A stretch of DNA of 64,000 nt. Source: Lasiosphaeria ovina (Eukaryota > Ascomycota > Sordariomycetes > Sordariales > Lasiosphaeriaceae). The position numbers and the translations under genes are program-made. Positions 21,093 to 32,725 of this stretch are shown one piece after another. Each line of letters opens with the position of its first letter. Within the stretch, counting starts at the first letter, position 1. The notes beneath the pieces are model-generated. The model was not told the origin of the DNA, did no database searches, and was given only the letters and a program-made list of their open reading frames with translations. The stretch covers positions 6,200,001 through 6,264,000 of the forward strand of contig JAULSN010000001.1 of the NCBI GenBank assembly GCA_033439765.1, given 5' to 3'.

Positions 21093-24000
21093 ATTGAAGA
21101 TGTGTTGACGAGTGGCGCCTGGGTCGGTCGAGTTGGATAAGAGGTTGGTTTGGTGTGTTAAAACGATTGGTTGTGACGCGTTGGTCAATCAAAAAAAGAC
21201 AGGCCCGTGAAAATAAAAAAGGTCCAGCCCGATGTCGTAAGTGTGTGCAGGTAGAGTCTGTCTGCGGCAGAAGCGAACGATGAGAAGCGAAGGTTGTTCT
21301 TTTGTTTTTTTGTTTGTTGTGGTCTTAAAGACGGGACGATCTGGTAAGGCCTGAGATCTTTAAAAGGGTGAGTATTCTCCGTTGTCGTCGTCGTCGTCAG
21401 CAACGCACCACAAAACAGAGGTTGACGCCTGAGCTTGTGAGCCAAAAAGAAAAGATGACAGGAAGTTGCAGCTCACCCGCTTTATAATAAAAGGCCTTGT
21501 ATCAAGCGATTAGTAGTATATAGAAAGCCTGGGAATCTGGGCTCTGCTTTGTCAAGGGGTTCCCCGATATGGGTTCGCGGCAAGCACGTCCAAACGTGCA
21601 GACAAGGGGGAGTGGGGCGCCGCTCGGAAACTGGAAACTGGATCTGGAACTAGGGACGAATGAATGCAGCAAGAAAACAGCGCAGGGGCAGCACAGCCAG
21701 CCCGGGCGGGAGGAGAATGGGGAAACCGATAGTGCAAAAGACAGTACCGTGTGTTATGTGCCGAGACGCAAGGGCAAGGGAAGGGGACCGTAGCTACTGC
21801 GCACGCCGTCCTTCATGCACCCTTTAAGGTCCAGCGAAGCTCTCAAGGGGCCGCGGCTTTGCTGCAGGGTGCATCGTTATGCGATCGCTAGTTTGCCTGA
21901 CTCTTGCGACTCAGCTGCACATCACGTCGAGAGCCACAGTGGCTCTGCAGCACATCAACCAGCTTATGTGCATCCATCCTATCCCGTGGCTCACCCGAGT
22001 GCTATATGGCCCTCGAGCTTTCCTCAATCCAAGCCCGCGCGTGCTCTTGGGAGCACCCGTCATCCACGGGGGATCCAGGAATATCATTCACGGGGCACCA
22101 TGACCGAAGGAGGCAGCTGTCGGCCGCAGAAGCCCGATGCTAACTAGGTGGGTGCTGATTGACGTTTGGGACGCTGCTGCCGAGCGGGGCCTCCAAGGTA
22201 CGGACCCGTCAATATCGTCTGGCTGCAAGTCAGGGCAGTAGTGAAACGAAAAGTCGAGGGCCGAAACAAAGCACTAGTCCCATCACTCTATCCCGTTGCT
22301 GCTGCTTCTACCCAGGCACCTACCCTGAGCTTTTAGCTAGGGGAGCTACCTGCTACTGGAAGGAGGCATCTACATAATACAATACGGAGTATGGGACGCC
22401 TTCCCTCCCTACGGGGTAAGGCAAGGAGGGCACTTTCCTTTGGTGTGAGGGTGTTCCAACCGCTACTATCTGTCCCTGATACCTACGGTGGTTAGCAGTA
22501 GGAGTAGTAGGAAGGGCTGTCTGCTGCCTGTTCGTTTGATCTCAATCGCATCCACGGACCAATCCATGGGCTGGCGCAACTGCCCAAACTGCTGGTTATT
22601 CTTTCCCTTTTACAGTTGCGGGTACATAGTCAGGAAGTTGCGATGCCACCGTGGACCCTTGGGGACCCGTCCCCACTTAACTGTGTGTATGATCGCCGTC
22701 CCGGAGGTGGCTGGCTGTCACTATCAGATATGCTGCGCGCAGGCGCTTGTCCTTGTTAGTGTCCCGCTAGGACCCTGTGCATCAAGGGGCCTCGCCTGGC
22801 TGGGACACCGTTCATGGCTGTTTCACGCCCTTACCTGTACCATTGCCACGCCAATCTATTTTGTCACATACTGTCCTGTGACGAACTGCAAAGAAATGGG
22901 AAAAAAGAATCGCCTGCGCGAACTTCTGGAAGAATCTCCAGGGCTCCTTGGCCGAGGGTCGGTCGCACCGGCTGTTATTATCTGAGAGACAAATACTTGC
23001 CAATTGGATGCCCATTGGAGATCATTCGAGTTCCAATGTCCCCCGGCCGTCATGGTCCATCAAAACTTGAGAACGGCCTGCCTCCCTGCCTGCCTCTTCA
23101 ATACTTTGAATGGCCACAACAGTGCCATGCCTTGCACTCGTCCGTGCTTCGTTCCATTGACCAATTCACACACGATGGCACCACTTGAACCTGACTTCCT
23201 GGTCCGTATCCATATCTTGGTTCGTATGCACCCCGTTGCCAGTGTTCTGCACACTACTGTACCTGCATCCGCTGCAGGGGCGTCTGGGCTCTCCAATGCT
23301 CTCTACGATGGGGCGGTGCGGAGAAGGGGCATCGCCATGGATGAGTGAAACACCGTCCTCGCAAATGCTCTCGCTCGTCTGGAACAGCGAGTTAGCTAGC
23401 TGCCTTACCTAAGGGATGTACGCAGGGAGTAAGTAGTCGTGCGATAGATTTTGCGCATGATTATGATCGTCTGTCTGCACATACACAGCCCACTTTTTGA
23501 TGGCTGGTTGGCCTCTTTTCTATTAATTATGTCTTGTATTGACAAGGCTTCCAAGCCACGACTGTCCCGAGCGAGGGGGAACCCTCAACCCAACTATGCA
23601 AGAAAATTTCGTCTTGTGTATAGTATAGCAAAAAGACTCCATCTGTACCGAGGCCAGAGAGGAACTAATGCCTGTCATCTCTCCATCACGGAAGAATCTA
23701 ATAGAAACAGGAAAGCCAACTAGATACAAACGCCAAATCTCGGTCCATATCCTGCTCTGTTCTATGAACAAAAGAATCCTTCGGGCCGCCAATACAAGTT
23801 CCCTATCAAGCCGAATTAGCCAACTCAGGCATGAACAGGGTGTAAACAATGCAAAATGAATCAAGAGCCTTTCCCCAAAGCGCCTTGTTTTGTACAGTAG
23901 ACCCACAAGATATTATCTAGAGCCCAGAGAGACAAGACAGGAAAAGAAAAAGATATAACAGGTTGGAAAAGAGGAAAAAATAAACACACTTCGAAAAAAA

Positions 24001-24104
24001 AAGGGTATGCAGTGTGCCATGTGTCGTCGCTCATAACCATCCCAATCAAACCTGCCAAAAACGCCAGTTTTCATAATCACCTTGCACCCGATCTCCATTA
24101 TAAA
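21093..24104. other. 3-kb intergenic region between the small Ser-rich gene and CCH1
   Basis: No supported gene. ORFs of 60-165 aa occur on both strands but lack domains, plausible splice structures or consistent composition. A GTCGTC run lies near 21385. The right end (23640-24104) probably contains the CCH1 3' UTR; it is AT-rich with A-tracts (A9 at 23995-24003). Confidence 0.45.
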
Positions 24105-27100
24105 TCAAAACTCGCCGGGCCCGCCACCCCCACCCCAGTTGTTGTTCCTCTTTGTTGTTGCGCTTCTCCTGATGCTCGCCATCCAGACGGAATCGTCCAG
24201 CATCTCTCTGACCTGGGCAGGGCTGACCGACCCACGACGCCCAGTCCGCGTAGCCGCGTCGCCGCTGTCTCCGCCATCTGGTGCCTCGTGCAGCTCAAAG
24301 CTGAAGGCACTAACCTGATTGCGGTGGCTAGGGGACGCCGGGCCAGACGCTCGGGGCCCAGCTAGGGGATGGCCATACGACGTGTCGTATGACGACAGGT
24401 CGGCACTGACGCCGGACCAACTGCGCTGATGATGCGTAGGTGAGCGCGCGTCGTCCGCTGAGAGAAACACCCCCCCGCTAGCAGCGTTGGGCCCCAACAT
24501 GTTCGACTTCGACGTGCCGCCCTCGGTGCCCGCCCTGGCCGCTCCACCGGCTGCCCGGTCCTCTTCATTGTCCACTAGGATTTCAGGAACATCCAATTGC
24601 GGAATTGCCGTCATGCGAGCCGAGTGCTTGAGTTCCATGTGGCGCTTGAACTGCCGCGAGTAGTATAGCATGTCAAAGAACCCCAGCACAATTCGTCGCC
24701 TTACTTCTTCTTCGACACGCTGAAGCCGGGCTCGGCGGCGTAAGAACTCTTCTAGTCTAAGATCGGTTAGATATATTGCGGGCATAAACTGATGGCAAGA
24801 TTTTGGGGCAGGGGAGAGAGAGGAGTGTGTACCGTAAGCTCTTGCTGTCGCTGATAATGTTGTAGTGTGCCAGAATCATCAAGACCGTCGTAAAAGATAT
24901 GCCTCTCTCGGGATCGGCTGATACCATGATCTCTTCGAAGAAGATGTTGAACCGGCGCCGCCGTTCTCTCACCTTCACAACGTCGATCTTGGCCAACCGC
25001 CGGTTCAACTTCTTCAGGTCAATTCCCGTCTGGGATCCGCCAGTGCCGACGATGGAGGCGTGTCGTATACTGGCCGTGTCCCCCCCTTCGTTCCGGACAT
25101 CTTCAAGGATCTGGCGCACCGAGTCGTCGGCGTTATATATGCGCATCTCAAACACTCCCGACAATTCTCCCAACAATCGGGGGAAGGCCTCCTTGCTGAT
25201 GTACCCTGTACCGGATGGGTCGATGCTGCGCCAGGCTTCCTTGAACCGCCGGATCTCATCGCGGTCAACCACGGCCAAGCCGCTGGTTCGCTGATACACG
25301 TAAGAGAAGCTCTCGTATATGAGCGAAACAAACAAGCTGACAAAGAGGTACATGCTGATGATGTTCCACGCAACAAACAAGAACCTGGCCCACCCAGTGC
25401 TGCCACAGTCGCTGTCAAAGAATGTGTCCCCTTCCACGCACAGAGGAGGCCTAATCTTGGCAAAGTCTTCCATGACCTCATTCCAGCCCTCTCCGCAGCT
25501 GAACCTGAATAAGAGAACCAACGCGTTTGGGACGGTGCGGAGGTTTATGTTGGCGTCTTCTTGGCTCCCGAACCGTGTCAGACTGAACGTCTGGGTCAGC
25601 GCTATGGCGAAAACCAAGAAGAACACCAGCCATGTGGCCAGCAAGCTGCCGATTGTCGTGAGACTAGCGGCAGCCGTCTTGAAGAGCTGATCGAGTGCGT
25701 CGTTCCGCGGGATGAGCAAAAGCACAAGTGCCACCAGGAAGAACTTATGTAGCTGGATGTACGTGTCTTGCACGGTGTTGGTCAGGAACAAGATGGAAGT
25801 GGCGAGAGCTCCAATGACCGCGACCAGCGAAAAGACATCCCACGAGCTTTTTCGGAAGCGACTCCAACCGAGCCCGACTATTCGCACCACAATGTTGCTA
25901 ATGTAGATCAGAGTGAAGACAAGAAACAAGCCGTCGCGAGTGCGCGTCCACCAGACCGGTTCCGAGTAGAACTCGGCAAGGAGAAGCACTAGATGAAGAA
26001 CAAGAACGCTGGTGACAGCCAGATACCACTTGCCGCGCTTCTCGATCGCGCGCTTGTGGCACCACATGACCCACTTCCTTTTGCTCTCGTCGTAGGCGCT
26101 TTTGGACGGCGAAATCTGGCGGAGGAGTTTGCGCAACTCTAGCCAGGATCTTTGCTCCGCAGTCAGAAAAGCAACTCCAGTCTGTTCCGTGTAGTTTCTC
26201 ATGAAGACGGAGATGAAGAGAGTGAGCACGAAGACTGTCGCCATGAGGTTGAAGATGACAAAGAACAAGGCATTTCCTTGGGCGCTGTATGGCGGGCCCC
26301 TTTGAGGCTGAAGGCCCTTGCCAGTAATGGCCTGGACGGCAAAGGACACATCAACCCATCCTTCCTGGCTGACAATCTGGAAGAGGACAAAAAGGGCCGA
26401 GCCGAAGTCGTCAAAGTTGAAGTATGGATTGGACGCAACCCTTGGAGCCAAAAGAGGCCAATCGTTGTTGAAAGGGGTGCTGTTATACTCGCCATAGCAA
26501 TCAATCAGACTGGTTACGGCGCCTGATCCGTCGTTGCAGGCAACAAGCTTCCCATTGAAGAGATTCACGCCATAAATGGCAAATGGGACCAACAGGGACA
26601 TGGAGACAAAGGCAGCCTGCAACACGCGGTTAGCAATCGTCGCCACTCAGTGAGAGCGTGGGCGAATAGGGCGAAGAACTCACGCTTAGAATCTTGAATC
26701 CGCCGACAACCAAGAGGGAGTGGAAAGTCTCTCTGGCCCTGTCGCTGACGTTGAGCAGACGCAGAGCTCTTAATGCCTTGAAAGCGCCCACAGCCCGAGA
26801 CACAGCCCCGTCGTTGGTGAAGAGGGTGATGACATTGATCCACAGGGTAATTAGTACGATGGCGTCAATGACACCCCACGTACTGCGGAAATACGCATTG
26901 GGTGTCCAGAGGAAGCCATCTGCGATGATTTTGATGATTGCTTCGACTAGGAACACAATCGCGAATGCCATATCAGTCCACACAAACCAGTTGAGGATGC
27001 TGAAAGAGTTCCTCATGAAGTACTCCTTTTGGTAGAGGGGAGTCGTGAAGCATGCCAGAATCACCATGGCAACGATGGCGGCGTAAATCAGAGCAGAGAA

Positions 27101-30100
27101 CGTATACCATGCGTATTTGTTCGGCATAACGCCGTCAATCCGTTCGGAGCCCCGCCCGGGCCCGACGAGCTGCTGGCAAAGGCGCCGAATAGGGTTCTTG
27201 GGCGTGAAGATGAACAAGGCATTGTTGTACTTTGGGTGCCGCATGAGATATTCCCTTTGGGCCTTGCGGCGACTGGCGGTAGCGCTCACAGCCTCGCGAG
27301 CCATCTGCCTAGGATCAAGCGTGTCACTGGCCCCGTTAAATCGAACGTTTGAGTAAAAGGGGTTGGGGTCGCTGCCGTTAAACATCGAAACAGCCTTGCC
27401 CCACAAAGAGGAAAGAGTCCCAGGTTTGATGCCATTGTTTGTCCCGAGCTGCTGGGGGGATTCGCTCTCGGTTGGCGTTTCTTGAAGAGGGTCGATACTG
27501 TCATCAAGAAATTCGCGCACGACAGCTTCCTTGAGCAGCATTTCCATCATGGCGGGGCCGTAATCGAGCGCCTCGTTGTGTTTCTTGGATCGTCCGAATG
27601 CGAAGACTTTCGACAGCGCAAGGTTGCTGGATGAGCTGGCTAGCTCTTTGCGTTGGAGGAAAGCTTTCACTTGCTCAAGTCGTTTCATGTCCTCCCCCAC
27701 GTCGAAGTTCTCTTGAATGACAGCAATAAACATATTGATGAGAATGAAGTAGGAGAGGATAAACCATCCGATCAGGAACACGGCACCGACCCACGCAGTG
27801 TCTAGACGGGTGGTGAAGGCCGTGACATTATACAGGATCTCAGTCCAGTTCTCGCTTGACAATACTTGGTACATGCCGAGAAAGGAGTTGTAGATGGTGT
27901 TGAACGGTATCCTAACATAATCCCCGTCTGCGTCTTGGGCCGGAATCTGGCCGCGAAAGAGCTGCGCAGCGAATATCGCCATGAGGAACGTGATCAAGAA
28001 GACAAATAGCATCAAGTTACCGATACCGGCCACGTTGCCCAGTACAAGCTGGATCAGTTTCTTGGTCATCGGAATGACTAAGACTAGGCGATAGACCCGA
28101 AGAAGTTGGAACACGGTGAGCCAGTTATAGACTTGGCCTGCATTGCGGATGGGTGGGATAAGAATGATGGTTGTAATCACGGCGAGCATAAGATCAAAGA
28201 GATTGCTCATTCGGTGATGAAATCTCCGAAAGTCTGCAACAAGTCTGATGGCGATTTCAATGTCGAGGAATATAGTCACGATGAGCTCTGACGTGTTGAC
28301 GAACGTCTCTCGGCTTGGCGTCATGTTCGCAGTCCGGAAAGCTTGGCACAGGAGTCCGTATGCGATGGTGACAACCCAAATCCAGTGGATTTTGTGGTAT
28401 ATATGCTGTAGTGTTGACCGTCGCCGTGGCGGCCCATCGTTGTGAGCCGAAGGGCCGAGGGCTGGTGGCCCGTCGGCAGCAAATGCACTCGCCTTTGACT
28501 CTTCTCTGATGACTTGGAAGGAGGAGGTGATGACCGCAATGAGCAAGTTGGTCATCCAGAGCATCATGATGATGATACCAGCCCCGAAGAACAACGCTGC
28601 CGGGAGGAAGTCCGAACTTATCGTGTAGTACATCAGATCCGAAAACGTGTTGGCACTCATAATGACGAAAACCAACTCGAGCGAATGCCCGATATCGTCA
28701 AAGTTGACCGTCCCATTATACGGGTTGCTCTGCTGCAGACAGATTGATCCCCTGGGGCAAAGAAAGCCCTTTGCATTCTGGGCGCCTCGGCGGAGGGATT
28801 CGGGAGCCAGGTCTCCGGTTGGAGAGAAAACCCAGGGTTCCGGGGCACCGGACGTGACGTTGAGATGTCCTCCGCAGAAAGACATGGGCGGCGTGTATGC
28901 CACGCTGAAGTTTGAGGGATCCTCAGGGTTGAGCCAGGTGCATTGGCGGCTAAGGCTCGACTTGAAGCTTTGCACCCCGATAATGGCAAATAGGAGCCAA
29001 AAGAAGCCCATCAAGAATGAAACCCGTACGAGAAGTGGCGCTGCCTTCTTGAGACTCCGGAGGATGATCTGTATGCCCGCGGTTAGTTTGACCAAAGATA
29101 GCCCTAGCTGACTAGATGAAAGGGAAAAAGACAACTGACCAAGTTGCCCTTTGTAAGAGCTAGGAGACGAACGATACGCAAGCAACTAAGCATACGGAAG
29201 ACGAAGATATGGCGATCGTGCTCCAGACCAGTAATGCCAAGCACAAAGGACACCCAGAACGAAACAACAGCGACAAAATCTAGTCTGTTGAAGCCGTGCC
29301 GCAGAAATGCCCTACGCGCCAGGTGTAGACGCTGCTGGTCTTCCAGCGAACCTATCGCTGCCTGCCCATGAATCATGGTAAAAGACCTCGCAAAGGCCGT
29401 CGGCACAAATTGCTCTTGCCGTGGTTGCCGAACCGATTTGTGGCGTTGGGGTTGGAAGATAGCTCGGTACTGCTCGGCCACTCGCTCCCTCACACGGCGC
29501 TTGCTACTGACCGGAGCGTAGTCGTCGGCGTTGACAACAAAACCGGACACGATGATCCTGGCTACGAGTTCGAGTGTGAAAACGACGAACAGGCCAAATA
29601 TGGCCCAGTCGATCCTAGTGCTCCCCCAGCGAGGTGGCCGGGCATTCCCCTCGACGAATACGTCCGGAGCCGCTTCGACGGCCAGGAGAACCGCCTGAAG
29701 AATGATCAGAACTAGAATGAACGGCTCAGTCCAGGGGTTTACCAGGACATTGCAGAGCCATTTGCGCAGCGCATTTTCGGGCGGGAAGATGCCGAGAGAA
29801 TTTCCCTTTAGAGGATTCGGCAGGGGAGCACGCGGCTGTGACATGAACGCCGGCTGCTCCTCTGGGTGGACATTTTCCGACCCAGCCCTCTTTTCCGAAG
29901 GCATGCGGAAGATCTGGGATGGGTACGAGGTGTCGACAAGCATAGGCGCCGACACATGCCCCTGGCGAGGGCCGTCGACACTTGGCGAGCGCGACCTTTC
30001 CCGCCGAGGTTGCTGCTCTACAAGATCGCCCTCGCCACTGATCATGACCACGCGCTGGGACATGGCCCTCATAATGGAGCCCGCTCTCGACAGCGCTCCG

Positions 30101-30819
30101 CTCGTTGACGGAGAGCGCGACCGTCGCCTGTCTTCGGGAGCGAGATTCGCCCCATAGCTGTGGTGCCGATCCGAGGCAAACCCGGGCTCCAAGTCGTAGC
30201 CGAGCATCTGGGTATTCCGTGGCCGGGACGGGCTGTTGCCGAGATCAGACACAGTCTGAAAACTGTTGCGAGGCGTGGCCTCTGCCTCTGGCCTGTCCAA
30301 GTGGGCCATTGGCTGTGCCGCAGGCTTCAGAGGGGCCCTATCCGACTCTAGAGAGTCTGTATCAGCTCTTTCCTCATAATAGGCGTGGGGGGTCTGGTAT
30401 GGGTTGTCGGAGCCGGAGATGTACGGCGGGGCCTCAGAGGGTGACGGCTGCTGTCGTATGTCGGGGGGGAGAGCAAACTGTAGAGCCATATGATCGATTG
30501 GCGAACTGCCGGCGCTGATGTCGTCGTGGGCGTACGCATAGGGATGCTCCCAGTAAGTCGAGAGTCCTGGTAAATTGGCCGACATGACAATTGACGAGTG
30601 ATCTCTTCTCCCTCCCCCATGAGCCGCTGCTTGCCCGTGTATTGTAGCCCCAACCCCGGGCCCAAGCCCAAGCCCGGACTGCTCGGTCTGAACGCGTCCT
30701 CCATGATCAGCGTCGTTGTCACTGGACGACTGGTTGAGATTTTGAAGCGGTATTGACTGGAACACGGGAGCCGTAGGGTTGGGAGGCCGGCGTGGAGAGG
30801 TAGGGTCGTTGTCGGCCAT
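24105..30819 (-). CDS. CCH1: Voltage-gated calcium channel alpha-1 subunit Cch1
   Basis: Minus-strand exons 30819-29140, 29068-26684, 26616-24833 and 24756-24105 give 2166 residues. Donors are GTCAGT, GTGAGT and GTACAC; acceptors ACAG, GCAG and TTAG; the reading frame is kept throughout. Residues 1-~380 are a disordered cytosolic N-terminus. Four six-helix repeats follow. The S4 of repeat I (FRMLSCLRIVRLLALTKG) ends exon 1. Pore loops are visible in all four: MSANTFSDLMY, LSSENWTEILY, VSQEGWVDVSF and FSCGEGWNEVM, giving an N/E/E/E filter (N at ~700). An EF-hand-like segment (DPSGTGYISKEAFPRLL) follows repeat IV, and the tail is Ser/Gly-rich. Family role: plasma-membrane high-affinity Ca uptake with Mid1, feeding calcineurin signalling under ER, cold or mating stress. 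Identity is firm. Confidence 0.95.
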
Positions 30820-32725
30820 GTTGCAGGATCCGACGGGACACTACGGGCCCGATTCTGCTGTTGTTGCCGCTGAAAATCAATAAGTGGTAGGTCTGCGCAC
30901 GATGCGCTAGCGTTGTCGCAACATATGCTAGCAGGCCGGTGGCGCTGTCATCATATGAGAGAATAAAACAATAAAACACTGCTTCAAGGGCCGCTGTCAT
31001 TGAGCGATGGTGAAATGTTTGGCGAGACACGCCTTGACTCGCTCAATTCGCGACTCGTGTCGACGACGGCCTAGGGGAGTGGAGGGATGGGCGGGAGACG
31101 ACGGCTGTGCGGCCCAAACGTGTGCGCGAGCGCCGCAATCTACAGAAGTAAGGTAGGTACTGTATTAGTGCAATGGACGGTAGGTAGTTGAGAAGTCGTG
31201 GAGAAAGGCAGTCAGCAGGATTCGCATTCGCCTCGGGCCCTGGGAATGGTCTGGTCCGTCGATTTGGCCAAGAGGATGGAGCCTAACTGCGCCGCAACTA
31301 CCTGGACCTGGGTGATGTTCCCGTATTCCGACTCCGACAACACCAAGGACAGGAGCTGAAAGTCCAAAGGAACGACTTACAGTGCGTTGATGCACTGTAA
31401 ATATGGGGGCGGAGCTTAATTTAGTAAGCGCAGCATAGCCTTGCCGTGTACGAATACTATTGGCCGTTTGACAGCAAACAGGCAGTGCTGAGGTGGGCTG
31501 GAGCAACGGCCAACACTAATGCATTAGTTCCGTCCCACGTCGGTCCAGGGGAAATGGAGATGGCGTGGAGTGCACTCTGTATGTAAGGGTATGTACAGGA
31601 CGATTCTACGAAGAACATTCGTAGTACAGATAGGACTGGAATTACTAGAGGGTACTGAAGAACAATGCCGTGGAACATCTCAACACTAGATGGCTATCTC
31701 AAAAAACACGAGATGAACTGAAGGTTTGATTGTATAGAACGCCTTCCGAATCCGACCCGTACTTATACCCAAGATAAACAGTGCCAATCCGAAAGGAGTG
31801 TACAGTACGCAAAGAGGACTCGTACATTGGTCTAACACCTTTCTGAAACGCGTCGAGCTTTCATCATGCCAAGACCATTGCATTGTCTGCCTGAGGTACC
31901 AACATAGATTTTACTCGTTAGCCCTCTCTCTTCAGACTTCGGGTCGGCGGACCTAATGGAAAGCTTGTGTTCCATTGTGATGGATGCATCTCAGCGAGCG
32001 TGTTTGGACATTTAATCTCACAATGTTTTACAGACAAGACGGAGTAAGTAAGGTGCCAACCAAATATTATCAGTCTGTAGGTGAACACCTATAACAGTCT
32101 ATGTATGGAAGATACCTAGCAATGCCCCTGACAATTAACTAAACCCGGTGTCTTTTCCCCAATAGCTTCACAAAGCAAGATAAAGCAAATACTCACGTCA
32201 TCGATCAGCTTTAGATGATGTTACATCTTGCGTCGCGTATGTACGAGTACAATTGAAACTCATCTACGGTATTCGGCGTCTTTCAACAATGAGACTTGCT
32301 GGGTGGCTTCTGACTGCTGAAGATAGTGGGGAAGTAAGGCGGCGTGGTTGGCTGAAAGGACCTAGCGCTCAAAACCCCCTCGACTGAAATGCATGACTAA
32401 GCCGCCTAAAATTCCAGATCAGGTCCGGTACGTACCCAGTCGCGTCTCCTCGACCGCTCGCCGCCGCGACCTTGAACTTTAGCTGCCAGTGATGCGCGCG
32501 AATCCCCAGAGCCACGTCAATTTCCTCTGAGCGACCGCCGCCAACAGAATCAAGCCAAAACACCGACACTCCCCTTCTCGTTTAGAGCAGCATTTTCACT
32601 ACACTCAATGAGCGACAGCCTAACTTTCTAATCAATCCGGACCCTCGGCCAGCTCTGAGCGCGTCGCACCCTGCGCCGCATCGACAGTCATACAAATCCG
32701 AACACGAGCACACAAAAACCCCACG
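30820..32725. other. Divergent 1.9-kb region between CCH1 and the PHD gene
   Basis: No gene supported. It holds the promoters of CCH1 (-) and the DDT-WHIM-PHD gene (+). AT-rich stretches with GTAAGGTAGGTACTG at about 31150-31165 recall the dispersed AGGTACCT motifs. ORFs up to 113 aa look accidental. Confidence 0.5.

Noticed and set aside
22488..22985. A 165-codon plus-strand ORF in the CCH1 3' spacer.
   Set aside because: No ATG-context or domain support, and antisense ORFs of similar size overlap it.
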